Part shown: positions 30,779-42,392 of the stretch, in pieces
Layout: each line of letters opens with the position of its first letter
Numbering within the stretch: the first letter of the stretch is position 1
From: Paraburkholderia sp. BL9I2N2
Lineage (GTDB): Bacteria > Pseudomonadota > Gammaproteobacteria > Burkholderiales > Burkholderiaceae
NCBI RefSeq assembly: GCF_004339745.1
Contig: NZ_SMGP01000001.1
Location: forward strand, 1-64,000
Reading direction: 5' to 3'
DNA length: 64,000 nucleotides
Position numbers and translations under genes: made by a program
Notes under the pieces: generated by a model
Databases searched by the model: none
The model's input: only the letters and a program-made list of their open reading frames with translations
Told to the model about the DNA's origin: nothing

Positions 30779-32479
30779 ATGAAAGTATCTGGTCGAAAGA
30801 CCGGATCTGCGCTTTCCCACGCGCCGGACAACTGGTACGCCATAGATTGGCAGCGGGTTGAGCGGAACGTGAGGGGGATGCAGATTCGAATTGCGAAGGC
30901 GACGCGGGAAAGCGATTGGCGAAGGGTGAAAGCCCTGCAACGGATGCTGACCCGCACGTTGTCTGCGAAGCTGTATGCGGTACGACGTGTTACGCAAAAC
31001 CAGGGTGCGCGAACGGCTGGAGTCGATCGCGAGCTATGGGATTCGCCTGACAGCCGGTGGGAAGCCATCGGCAGGTTGAAGCGGCGCGGATACAAGCCTC
31101 TGCCATTACGGAGAGTCTTTATCCCCAAAGCCAATGGGAAGGAACGCCCTCTGGGCATTCCGACCATGCGGGACAGGGCGATGCAAGCTCTGCATCTGCT
31201 GGCTTTGGAGCCAGTATCGGAGTCGACGAGTGACCTGAATTCCTACGGGTTCAGGCTAAATCGTTCGACAGCTGATGCGATGGCCCAAATCCGCGTCTGT
31301 ATGTCCCAAGAGGCTTCTGCCAAATGGGTCCTCGAAGCGGATATCAAGGGATGCTTTGACCACATCAGTCATGACTGGTTGGAAAACAATGTCCTGATGG
31401 ACAGAGTAATCCTCCGGAAATGGTTGAAGGCTGGCCTGATTTATAAGGGGCAGCTACAGGCGACTGAGGCCGGTACGCCGCAGGGAGGCATCATCTCCCC
31501 GACGTTGGCAAACGTAACGCTGAATGGGCTGGAGCGAGAACTGGAAGTGCACCTCGGTGCAAAACTAGGGATCATGAAAGCTCGAAGGCTCAAAGTGAAT
31601 GTGGTGCGGTACGCGGACGACTTTGTAATCACCGGCGACTCACGTGAGTTACTGGAGTGCGAGGTCCGACCTTGGGTAGAAGCATTCCTTGCGGTTCGGG
31701 GACTGCAGTTATCGGAGGAGAAGACGCGGATCACTCACATTGACGACGGCTTCGATTTCCTTGGGTGGAATTTCCGGAAGTACTCGGGAAAGATGCTCAT
31801 CAAGCCGAGCAAGAAGAACGCGAAAGCGTTCTACAGCAAGGTGGCGGAAACGATTAGCAGCAACAAGACGGTGAAGCAGGAGGAGATGATCCGACTGCTA
31901 AATCCAATGTTGCGCGGATGGGCGCAGTATCACCATCCGGTTACGGCCAAAAAGGCGTACACCCGCATGGAGCATCTGGTGTTCCGGAGGCTCTGGTGGT
32001 GGTCCAAGCGGCGACATCCGCGAAAGAGCAGCAGTTGGGTGCGACAGAAGTACTTCCACTCAATCGACGCTCGACAGTGGGTGTTTGCGGTCCGGACGGT
32101 TCGAGACGATGGCAGTTGGGGCCTGATGGAGTTGTACCAACTCAGCGGTACGGCGATCAGGAGACACAAGAAGATCCAAGGAGAATTCAATCCCTTTGAT
32201 CCGAAGTGGGAGCAATATGGCGAGCAACTGCGGCAGACGCGTCTGTGGGATTCGATGCGCTACCGGAAACAGTGGGCAAAGCTGTACATGTCGCAGAGCG
32301 GGCTGTGTGCGCACTGCGGCTGTGCCTTGACGGACGAAACAGGCTGGCACGATCATCATCTGGAATATCGGATGCATGGCGGGTCAGACAAGTTGTCCAA
32401 CCGGGTCTTGCTTCACCCGCACTGTCACCAGCAGGTACACGTTGGTAAACTTGTAGTAACTAAGCCGGTTCTGTCGTAG
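30779..32479 (+). CDS. ltrA: Group II intron reverse transcriptase/maturase with HNH endonuclease
   Basis: A 566-aa intron-encoded protein. It assists splicing and carries out target-primed reverse transcription. Domains in order: RT0-RT7 (about 60-340) with PKANGKERPLGIPT near 117, TPQGGIISPTLAN near 233 and catalytic YADD at 279-282; maturase domain X (about 350-440), with LRGWAQYH near 378; then DNA-binding and an HNH nuclease zone with Cys510/Cys513, the His cluster 524-527 and a final H/C pair near 547-549. All catalytic positions are present and the frame is unbroken. AGGTAGGAGAGC precedes the ATG. Codon use differs from its GC-rich neighbours, in keeping with transfer. Confidence 0.95.
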   Translation: MKVSGRKTGSALSHAPDNWYAIDWQRVERNVRGMQIRIAKATRESDWRRVKALQRMLTRTLSAKLYAVRRVTQNQGARTAGVDRELWDSPDSRWEAIGRLKRRGYKPLPLRRVFIPKANGKERPLGIPTMRDRAMQALHLLALEPVSESTSDLNSYGFRLNRSTADAMAQIRVCMSQEASAKWVLEADIKGCFDHISHDWLENNVLMDRVILRKWLKAGLIYKGQLQATEAGTPQGGIISPTLANVTLNGLERELEVHLGAKLGIMKARRLKVNVVRYADDFVITGDSRELLECEVRPWVEAFLAVRGLQLSEEKTRITHIDDGFDFLGWNFRKYSGKMLIKPSKKNAKAFYSKVAETISSNKTVKQEEMIRLLNPMLRGWAQYHHPVTAKKAYTRMEHLVFRRLWWWSKRRHPRKSSSWVRQKYFHSIDARQWVFAVRTVRDDGSWGLMELYQLSGTAIRRHKKIQGEFNPFDPKWEQYGEQLRQTRLWDSMRYRKQWAKLYMSQSGLCAHCGCALTDETGWHDHHLEYRMHGGSDKLSNRVLLHPHCHQQVHVGKLVVTKPVLS

Positions 32480-32501
32480 ACAGAACTTTGTTTGTAGATT
32501 T

Positions 32502-32576
32502 GAGCCGTATGCGGGGAAACTCGCACGTACGGTTCTCGGGGGGCCCGATCTTCGTAAGAAGGTCGGGCTACCCGAC
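32502..32576 (+). ncRNA. Group II intron domains V and VI
   Basis: Domain V is the 34-nt hairpin GAGCCGTATGCGG...CGTACGGTTC at 32502-32535, carrying the AGC catalytic triad; it closely resembles the Lactococcus Ll.LtrB domain V. Domain VI (about 32543-32570) is a GCCCGATCTT / AAGGTCGGGC stem that should carry the bulged branch-point A, followed by the 3' splice site. Confidence 0.9.
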
Positions 32577-32681
32577 AATTCACTCTTGGACTAAGCCGCC
32601 GAGGCCCTTCCGACCCCGGAGCGCACGTGCACGAACTGCACGCCGCGACCCAGCCGAAGCCGCGACGCAGACACCGATCCG
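32577..32681 (+). other. secA leader downstream of the intron
   Basis: 105 nt of 3' exon before secA. It holds a perfect 6-bp hairpin (CGTGCA 32626-32631 with TGCACG 32637-32642) about 40 nt before the start codon and no clear Shine-Dalgarno. There is no sign of a secM-like leader peptide. Confidence 0.5.
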
Positions 32682-35492
<2,811 letters not shown>

Positions 35493-35500
35493 TGCCGAAG

Positions 35501-35533
35501 GCGGCGCGCTGCGAGGCGCGCCGCGTCGTTTTA
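35501..35533 (+). terminator. Terminator of secA
   Basis: GCGGCGCGC / GCGCGCCGC give a 9-bp GC stem with a 6-nt loop, followed by GTCGTTTTA. It lies 9 nt after the secA stop. The short T-run makes it moderate. Confidence 0.6.
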
Positions 35534-35643
35534 CGCGGTACTTTGCCTTGATTTCGCGGTGATCCGGCAGCACGCCCGGGCCATCAGTTTCCGTTTCCCT
35601 CGATGCCGGCGCCTGCCGGCATTTTCTTCGACAGGTCGCGACC

Positions 35644-36885
35644 ATGGCTGTCAATTTCCCCTCGATCGATCCCGCTCAACTCCACCCCGTCGCCGGCGTT
35701 TCGCTCGGCTGGGCGGAGGCGAATATCCGCAAGCCGAACCGCAAGGACGTGCTCGTCATTTCCGTGGGCGAAGGCGCCACGGTGGGCGGCGTGTTCACGC
35801 AGAACCGTTTTTGCGCGGCGCCCGTCACGGTGTGCCGTGAGAATCTGGAGCGTGTGCGCGCCGGCGGCAAGCCGATTCGCGCGCTGGTGATCAACACCGG
35901 CAACGCGAACGCGGGCACGGGCGAGCCGGGCCTCGTGGCGGCGCGTGAAACCTGTGCCGAACTCGCGCGTCTGGCGGATATCACGCCGGAGCAGGTGCTG
36001 CCGTTTTCGACGGGCGTGATTCTCGAACCGCTACCGGTCGATCGCCTGAATGCGGGTTTGCCGGCCGCGCTGGCGAACCGCAAGGAAGCGAACTGGTACG
36101 ACGCCGCGCAGGCGATCATGACCACGGACACGCTGCCCAAGGCCACGTCGCGTCAGGTCGCAATCGACGGCCATACGGTCACGCTGACCGGTATCAGCAA
36201 GGGTGCGGGCATGATCAAGCCGAACATGGCGACCATGCTCGGCTTCCTCGCGTTCGATGCCGCCGTCGCCCAGCCGGTGCTCGACGCGCTGGTCAAGCAC
36301 GTGGCGGACCGCTCGTTCAACTGCATCACGATCGATGGCGATACGTCGACCAACGATTCATTCATCCTGATCGCGTCGGGCAAATCGAGCCTGCCGGCGA
36401 TCACGTCCACCGACTCGCCCGCTTATGCAGCGCTGCGCGACGCGGTGACCGAAGTCGCGCAGACCCTCGCGCAGTTGATCGTGCGCGACGGTGAAGGCGC
36501 GACCAAATTCATGACCGTGCAGGTGGAAGGCGGCTCTAGCGTCGGCGAATGCCGCCAGATCGCCTATGCGATCGGCCACTCGCCGCTCGTGAAGACGGCC
36601 TTCTATGCATCGGACCCGAATCTCGGCCGCATTCTGGCGGCCATCGGCTATGCCGGCGTGGACGATCTCGACGTCGGCAAGATCGATCTGTATCTGGACG
36701 ACGTGCTGGTTGCGACTGCCGGCGGCCGCAATCCGGCCTACCGTGAAGAAGACGGCCAGCGCGTCATGAAAAAGAGCGAGATCGGCATTCGCGTCGTACT
36801 CGGCCGCGGCGATGCGCAAGCCACGATCTGGACTTGCGATCTGTCGCACGACTACGTGAGCATCAACGCCGACTATCGTTCGTAA
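35644..36885 (+). CDS. argJ: Bifunctional ornithine acetyltransferase / N-acetylglutamate synthase
   Basis: A 413-aa enzyme of arginine synthesis that recycles the acetyl group from N-acetylornithine to glutamate. The self-cleavage site is visible in [15 protein letters not shown] near 193-207, where Thr in MATML becomes the new N-terminus and nucleophile of the beta chain. NTGNANAGTG near 83 and [14 protein letters not shown] near 319 are also typical. Whether it is bifunctional or only an acetyltransferase cannot be told from sequence. It stands alone between secA and the DUF815 gene. Confidence 0.95.
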   Translation: MAVNFPSIDPAQLHPVAGVSLGWAEANIRKPNRKDVLVISVGEGATVGGVFTQNRFCAAPVTVCRENLERVRAGGKPIRALVINTGNANAGTGEPGLVAARETCAELARLADITPEQVLPFSTGVILEPLPVDRLNAGLPAALANRKEANWYDAAQAIMTTDTLPKATSRQVAIDGHTVTLTGISKGAGMIKPNMATMLGFLAFDAAVAQPVLDALVKHVADRSFNCITIDGDTSTNDSFILIASGKSSLPAITSTDSPAYAALRDAVTEVAQTLAQLIVRDGEGATKFMTVQVEGGSSVGECRQIAYAIGHSPLVKTAFYASDPNLGRILAAIGYAGVDDLDVGKIDLYLDDVLVATAGGRNPAYREEDGQRVMKKSEIGIRVVLGRGDAQATIWTCDLSHDYVSINADYRS

Positions 36886-36909
36886 CCAGGTTTCTCATAG
36901 GGGTTTTAA

Positions 36910-36927
36910 AGCGGCCTGCGGGCCGCT
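36910..36927 (+). terminator. Weak hairpin after argJ
   Basis: AGCGGCC / GGCCGCT, a 7-bp stem with a TGCG loop, 25 nt after the argJ stop. No T-run follows, so termination is doubtful. Confidence 0.35.
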
Positions 36928-36939
36928 TACTCACCAGCC

Positions 36940-37809
36940 ATGGACAAACTCGAACAGTTTCTGACCCGGGCCGAAGCCGTGCTCGTCCGCCTCGAAGCGA
37001 TGCTTCCGCCCGCCACGCCAAATATCGACTGGTCGGCGGCGGTCGCCTTCCGCTGGCGCAAGCGCCAGGGGCGCGGCTATCTGCAGCCGGTGCCGGCCAT
37101 CTCGACGATCACGCTCGACGATCTGCAAAACATCGAACGCCAGAAAGGTCTGATTGAGCAGAACACGCGTCAATTCGTGCACAAGCAGCCGGCCAACAAC
37201 GTGCTGCTGACGGGCGCGCGCGGCACCGGCAAGTCGTCGCTGATCAAGGCATGCCTGAACGCGTACGCAAAAGACGGCCTGCGTCTGATCGAAGTGGATA
37301 AGGACGATCTGCATGACCTGGGCGATATCGTCGACCTGATCGCGCAGCGGCCGGAGCGCTTCGTGGTGTTCTGCGACGACCTGTCGTTCGAAGACGGCGA
37401 ATCGGGCTACAAGGCGCTGAAGGTCGCGCTCGACGGCTCGATCGCCGCGCAATCGGACAACGTGCTGATCTACGCGACGTCGAACCGCCGCCATCTGTTG
37501 CCCGAATACATGAGCGACAACGAGACGTACAAGCACACGTCCGATGGCGAGATTCATCCCGGCGAGCTGGTCGAAGAAAAGATCTCGCTGTCCGAGCGTT
37601 TCGGGCTGTGGGTCAGCTTCTATCCGTTCAAGCAGGATGACTACCTGTCGATCATCGGCCACTGGCTGCGGCATTTCGGCTGCGACGACGCCGAAGTCGA
37701 AGCGGCGCGCGGCGATGCGCTGGTGTGGGCGTTGGAGCGCGGCTCGCGTTCGGGACGTGTTGCGTGGCAGTTCGCGCGCGACTGGTCCGGCCGCAAAACC
37801 TCAGCGTGA
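36940..37809 (+). CDS. DUF815 family AAA+ ATPase
   Basis: A 289-aa predicted ATPase of the DUF815 family (COG2607). Walker A LLTGARGTGKSSLIKA is near 89-104. A Walker B-like VVFCDDLSFE lies near 145-154, followed by YKALKVALDGS and sensor-1-like YATSNRRHL. It has no signal peptide or membrane segment and should be cytoplasmic. The biological role of the family is not established to my knowledge. Its stop overlaps a possible GTG start of the Nudix gene, so the two are probably co-transcribed. That is the only functional hint. Confidence 0.88.
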   Translation: MDKLEQFLTRAEAVLVRLEAMLPPATPNIDWSAAVAFRWRKRQGRGYLQPVPAISTITLDDLQNIERQKGLIEQNTRQFVHKQPANNVLLTGARGTGKSSLIKACLNAYAKDGLRLIEVDKDDLHDLGDIVDLIAQRPERFVVFCDDLSFEDGESGYKALKVALDGSIAAQSDNVLIYATSNRRHLLPEYMSDNETYKHTSDGEIHPGELVEEKISLSERFGLWVSFYPFKQDDYLSIIGHWLRHFGCDDAEVEAARGDALVWALERGSRSGRVAWQFARDWSGRKTSA

Positions 37810-37817
37810 GCCGCGGC

Positions 37818-38240
37818 ATGAACGACGCCCAGAAGAATGCCGCCGGTCGCAAGGTGACGGAAGTTGCCGTCGGCGTGCTGGTTCAGCCCGATGGCCGCTA
37901 TCTGCTGGCGCAGCGCCCGGCAGGCAAGCCGTACGAGGGGTATTGGGAGTTTCCGGGCGGCAAGCTGGAAGCGGGCGAGTCGGTCGAAGCCGCGCTCGCC
38001 CGTGAGTTGCACGAGGAACTGGGTATCGACGTCGAGGCGAGCCATCTCTGGCATACGCTCGAACACGACTACCCGCACGCCTACGTGCGGCTCTTTTTCT
38101 GCAAGGTGACTCAGTGGTCCGGCGAGCCGCACGGCCGCGAAGGCCAGGCTTTTGTCTGGCAGACGTTGCCTGCGGACGTCGAGCCGCTGTTGCCGGCGAC
38201 CATTCCCGTGCTGGAATGGCTCGCAGCCGAGAAGGCCTGA
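37818..38240 (+). CDS. mutT: Nudix hydrolase, MutT type
   Basis: A 140-aa 8-oxo-dGTP diphosphatase-like Nudix enzyme that cleans the nucleotide pool. The full Nudix box G-x5-E-x7-REL-x-EE-x-G is seen around residues 43-65 (GGKLEAGESVEAALARELHEELG). VGVLVQPDGRYLLAQRP and YWEFPGG precede it, as in MutT. The ATG at 37818 is used; GTG at 37806, which overlaps the DUF815 stop as GTGA, is an alternative. Substrate is inferred from family resemblance. Confidence 0.9.
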   Translation: MNDAQKNAAGRKVTEVAVGVLVQPDGRYLLAQRPAGKPYEGYWEFPGGKLEAGESVEAALARELHEELGIDVEASHLWHTLEHDYPHAYVRLFFCKVTQWSGEPHGREGQAFVWQTLPADVEPLLPATIPVLEWLAAEKA

Positions 38241-38268
38241 TAGCAAAGGATTAGGGCGCGCGGTAGCA

Positions 38269-38288
38269 GGCGCTGCGCGAGCAGCGCC
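38269..38288. terminator. Perfect hairpin between convergent mutT and yacG
   Basis: GGCGCTGC / GCAGCGCC, an 8-bp stem closed by a GCGA (GNRA) tetraloop, halfway between two convergent stop codons. No T-run is present on either strand. It may serve as a bidirectional stop or a transcript-end stabiliser. Confidence 0.45.
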
Positions 38289-38318
38289 GGTCCGCGTGAC
38301 CCGGACAACGGGCCGCGC

Positions 38319-38516
38319 TCAATGCGGCGTGTAGTCCCCGCCGGGCGTCTCGTCCGACGACGCTTCCTGCTCGCTCCCGCCGATCTTGTACTTCTCAGCG
38401 GCCCAGGCGCCGAGGTCGGTCTGCTTGCAGCGATCGGAGCAGAAGGGGCGGAAGCGGTTTTCAGGTGTCCAGCGGACGTCCTTTCCGCAAGTGGGGCATT
38501 TGACGACAGTAGGCAT
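38319..38516 (-). CDS. yacG: DNA gyrase inhibitor YacG (zinc protein)
   Basis: A 65-aa zinc-ribbon protein. The Cys4 site is visible as CPTCGK near 7-12 and FCSDRCK near 25-31; the C-terminal tail is acidic. Escherichia coli YacG binds GyrB and inhibits gyrase. It follows coaE and zapD in the same direction, the conserved coaE-zapD-yacG order also known in enterobacteria. Confidence 0.92.
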   Translation of the reverse strand: MPTVVKCPTCGKDVRWTPENRFRPFCSDRCKQTDLGAWAAEKYKIGGSEQEASSDETPGGDYTPH

Positions 38517-38637
38517 ACGGTCAGGCAGTCAATCGCAAACGGAATAAGTAACGAATATAGGGGCATTTCTCGCCACTTTAAAGGCGTGCCCCTTCGGTTC
38601 GGATTTACAGGCGAACGTGACAGCTTGCGAGCGTGAT

Positions 38638-39438
<801 letters not shown>

Positions 39439-39587
39439 CTAATGCCGTGAGACTACCCTAGCAATCACGCACTTTTTCAGCACGCATTCGCAACTTTTTT
39501 CACGTGTTTCGGGCGGTTTTCAACGCACTTTTGGCATGCGCATCGCCGCGAAGTTCAACCGGGATTTCCCGAAGTGTCACGTCGGCG

Positions 39588-40190
39588 TCATGCGCCGGCG
39601 AGCGCCAGATACACGCGATGCTGCGCGTCGACTTGGGCTTTTAGCGCGTCGAGCGGCGCGTTGTCGTTGTCGATCACGTCGTCGGCCGCGGCGAGGCGCG
39701 CTTCGCGCGTGGCCTGACGGGCGATGATCGCCTGCACCTGTTCGCGGCTGAAATCGTTGCGGCTCATCACGCGCGAGATCTGCGTTTCAACGCTGCAGTC
39801 CACCGTCAGTACGCGATTCACACGGGTCTTCCACTTGCCGGATTCAACTAGCAGCGGCACCACCACGATTACGTAAGGCCCCTGAGCCTCGCGTTGCTCG
39901 CGTTCGGTTTCCGCGCGAATCAACGGATGCGTGATGCCTTCGAGGCGTTTGCGCGCGCTGTCCTCGCTGAATACGAGCGAGCGCATGCGCGCGCGGTCGA
40001 GTGAGCCGTCAGGGGCGACGAACGCCTCGCCGAACTCCGTAGCGATCTGCGGCATGGCGATGCCGTGCGGCGCGGTGATGCGGTGCGCGATCAGGTCGGT
40101 GTCGACGAGCGGCACGCCGTGCGCCGCAAACAGGTCGGCGACAGTCGATTTGCCGCTGCCGATGCCGCCGGTCAATCCCACAGCAAACAT
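39588..40190 (-). CDS. coaE: Dephospho-CoA kinase
   Basis: A 200-aa P-loop kinase that performs the last step of coenzyme A synthesis. The ATP loop [12 protein letters not shown] lies at 5-16, followed by [11 protein letters not shown] near 29-39 and VVVPLLVE near 107. The start is 3 bp after the pilD stop, so translation is probably coupled. A 194-bp gap separates it from zapD. Confidence 0.95.
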   Translation of the reverse strand: MFAVGLTGGIGSGKSTVADLFAAHGVPLVDTDLIAHRITAPHGIAMPQIATEFGEAFVAPDGSLDRARMRSLVFSEDSARKRLEGITHPLIRAETEREQREAQGPYVIVVVPLLVESGKWKTRVNRVLTVDCSVETQISRVMSRNDFSREQVQAIIARQATREARLAAADDVIDNDNAPLDALKAQVDAQHRVYLALAGA

Positions 40191-40193
40191 GCT

Positions 40194-41135
40194 TCAGCCT
40201 CCCAGAGCCAGATAAAGCGGTGTGCCGAGAAACAGCGTCAATGCACCGCCTGCCGCGAGAAACGGCCCGAAGGGCAGCGGCTCTTCGAAGCGCATACGGC
40301 CACGCCATGTTGCCAGCAGGCCGACGACCGCGCCGGCCACCGCCGCGATCAGCACGATCTGCGGCAGCGCCGCCCAGCCGAGCCACGCGCCGAGCGCCGC
40401 CAGCAGTTTGAAATCACCATAACCCATGCCTTCGACGCCGCGTACGAGGAGAAATACCCAATGCACGACCCACAGCACCAGATAGCCGAAGATCGCGCCG
40501 AGCACCGCGTCGTGCAGGTTCGTGAACATGCCGTTGAAGTTGACGATGATGCCCGCCCACAGCAGCGGCAGCGTCATCGAGTCAGGCAACAGATGCGTGT
40601 CGATGTCGATCGCGCTCATGGCGAGCAGCGCGGCGCATAGGCCGAAGGCGGCGAGCGCCGTGAGAGTCGGGCCGAACAAGGCGAGCGAACCGGCCGCGAA
40701 CGCCGCGCTGGCGATTTCGAGCAGCGGATAGCGCAGGCTCACAGGCGCCTTGCATGCGGAGCAGCGGCCGCGCAGTAGCACGTAGCTCAGCACCGGGAGA
40801 TTTTCCCATGCGCTCAACGTATGGCCGCAGTGAGGACACGCGCTGCGCGGCACCCACAGGTTGTAGCGCGCCGGCAGGCCGTCTTCTTCCAGCGGTTCGT
40901 CGGTGGTCTCGCTCACCTCCGCGCGCCATGCGCGTTCGAGCATGATCGGCAGCCGATGCACGACCACGTTCAGGAAGCTGCCGATCACGAGGCCGAACAC
41001 AATGGCGAACGTCATCTGCAGGGCGGCGGGCAAGCTGCCGAACGCCTGGCCGAAACCGGTCGCGAGATGGCCGGGCAGCAAGCCCGACAGCAGGCTGGAA
41101 GAAGTGTCTGGCACGAGTGGAAGAGTAGCCCGCAT
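40194..41135 (-). CDS. pilD: Prepilin peptidase / N-methyltransferase PilD
   Basis: A 313-aa inner-membrane aspartyl protease that cleaves and N-methylates type IV prepilins and type II pseudopilins. Seen: the membrane start VFGLVIGSFLNVVVHRLP, the four-Cys zinc site CPHCG...CSAC, and catalytic Asp sites in IDIDTHLLPDSMTLPLLW and GMGYGDFKLLAALGAWLGW. About seven membrane segments. It ends the pilB-pilC-pilD series and reads on into coaE, the classic arrangement in beta- and gamma-proteobacteria. Confidence 0.94.
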   Translation of the reverse strand: MRATLPLVPDTSSSLLSGLLPGHLATGFGQAFGSLPAALQMTFAIVFGLVIGSFLNVVVHRLPIMLERAWRAEVSETTDEPLEEDGLPARYNLWVPRSACPHCGHTLSAWENLPVLSYVLLRGRCSACKAPVSLRYPLLEIASAAFAAGSLALFGPTLTALAAFGLCAALLAMSAIDIDTHLLPDSMTLPLLWAGIIVNFNGMFTNLHDAVLGAIFGYLVLWVVHWVFLLVRGVEGMGYGDFKLLAALGAWLGWAALPQIVLIAAVAGAVVGLLATWRGRMRFEEPLPFGPFLAAGGALTLFLGTPLYLALGG

Positions 41136-41162
41136 AGATTAAGGATGGATTCGGCTGCGATC

Positions 41163-42392
41163 CTACACCACGTTGCCGAGTTGAATAATGGGAAGATACA
41201 TCGCGATCACGAGGCCGCCGACCAGCGCGCCAAGCACGATGATGACGAGCGGCTCGCACAGGCTCGACAGCGTGCCGATCTTTTCGTCTACCTGACGATC
41301 AGCGAGCGATGCCACGTCGATCAGCATGGTGTCGAGTGCTCCGGACTCCTCGGCAACCGCGATCGGCTGCACGACCTCGGGCGGAAAGCAATGTGCCGCG
41401 CGCATCGCGGCGGCGAGCCGCTCGCCTCGCCGCAGCCGCGCGGCGATTTCCGCGGTGGCGCGGTCGAAGAAGGCATTACCGGTGGCGTGAGTCAGCGAAT
41501 CGAACGCGTCAGCGAGCGGCGTGCCGGCTGATAACAAGGTGCCGAGCGCACGATTCCAGCGTGCCGCACACAACGTGCGCAGCAGCGGACCGGCGACCGG
41601 TATTGTCAGCGATATGCGCGCAAAGCGGATACGCGCGGCTTCGGAACGTCGCAGTAGAAACGTCGCTGCCGAACCCGCTGCGAAGATCATGGCGAATGCC
41701 GGTATGCTCCATCGCGCCACACCGGACGACAACGCCAGCACGAATTGAGTCGGTGCGGGCAGTCTGGCGCCGAAGCCGTCGAAGATCTGTTTGAAGGTCG
41801 GCACGACCCACACGAGCAATGCCGCGGTGATCGCCATCGCCAGCACGAGGATCGCGACGGGATAGGTCAGTGCCGCGCGCACTTTGGCGCGCTGCGCGGC
41901 GGCGCGTTCGCGGTCATCGGCGATGCGGGCGAGGACGGCCGAGAGTGCGCCGGCCGCCTCGCCGACTTCGACAAGCTGGCAGTAAAGTGCGTTGAATTGC
42001 GCGGGATGCCGCTGCAATGCCGCGGAAAAACGCAGGCCGCCGGTGATGTCGCGCGCGAGAGCGCCAACGATCCGCGGCATACCCTGGCGGCGTGAAGCCT
42101 GCGCTTGCGCGAGCAGGTCCAGCGCGGGCGCGAGCGGCAGGCCGGCTCGCAGCAGGCTGGCGAGTTGCCGGGTGAATAACGTGATGTCCGCGGCGCGTGC
42201 GGTCGGACGCGGTGCCGGTCCGTGCGCTGTGAGTTCGATGATGAACAGATTGTCGCGCTTGAGCTGTGAGCGTGCGATGGCCGCATCCGGTGCGATGAGC
42301 GCGCCGTTTTTTCGCACACCGTCGGCATCGACGCCCCGCCATTTGAAACGCATGTCGGAGGCCAGAGGTCGTTGGGTCGTGGCCGTGTTCAT
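41163..42392 (-). CDS. pilC: Type IV pilus / type II secretion inner-membrane protein PilC (GspF family)
   Basis: A 409-aa platform protein with two repeated T2SSF domains (about 70-195 and 275-395) and three predicted membrane segments near 170, 220 and 380. It links the assembly ATPase to the pseudopilus. FTRQLASLLRAGLPLAPALDLL near 74 is the family signature. It overlaps pilB by 4 bp. Whether the system is a true type IV pilus or another pseudopilus machine is not decided by this gene. Confidence 0.9.
   Translation of the reverse strand: MNTATTQRPLASDMRFKWRGVDADGVRKNGALIAPDAAIARSQLKRDNLFIIELTAHGPAPRPTARAADITLFTRQLASLLRAGLPLAPALDLLAQAQASRRQGMPRIVGALARDITGGLRFSAALQRHPAQFNALYCQLVEVGEAAGALSAVLARIADDRERAAAQRAKVRAALTYPVAILVLAMAITAALLVWVVPTFKQIFDGFGARLPAPTQFVLALSSGVARWSIPAFAMIFAAGSAATFLLRRSEAARIRFARISLTIPVAGPLLRTLCAARWNRALGTLLSAGTPLADAFDSLTHATGNAFFDRATAEIAARLRRGERLAAAMRAAHCFPPEVVQPIAVAEESGALDTMLIDVASLADRQVDEKIGTLSSLCEPLVIIVLGALVGGLVIAMYLPIIQLGNVV

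Larger units (their letters stand above)
29748..32576 (+). mobile_element. Group II intron with encoded reverse transcriptase
   Basis: A self-splicing retroelement of about 2.83 kb in the same direction as secA. The 5' end is GTGCG at 29748. Domain I to III structure fills 29748 to about 30770, the protein gene lies in domain IV, domain V is at 32502-32535, and domain VI follows, ending ...CTACCCGAC at 32576. The last six exon bases GATTCG (29742-29747) pair perfectly with CGAATC at 30379-30384 (EBS1). The base before EBS1 (T30378) pairs with the first 3'-exon base (A32577), as in the delta contact of IIA introns. It is inserted between dciA and secA. All parts look intact, so it may still be mobile. 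Confidence 0.93.

Noticed and set aside
30779..32479. Reverse transcriptase as part of a retron or diversity-generating element
   Set aside because: The protein has maturase and HNH regions, and the flanking RNA has domain V/VI and EBS-IBS pairing. No template/variable repeat or msr/msd structure is seen.
32577..32681. A secM-like arrest peptide ahead of secA
   Set aside because: The 105-nt leader has no start codon with a frame, signal peptide or arrest motif; secM is limited to enterobacteria and relatives.
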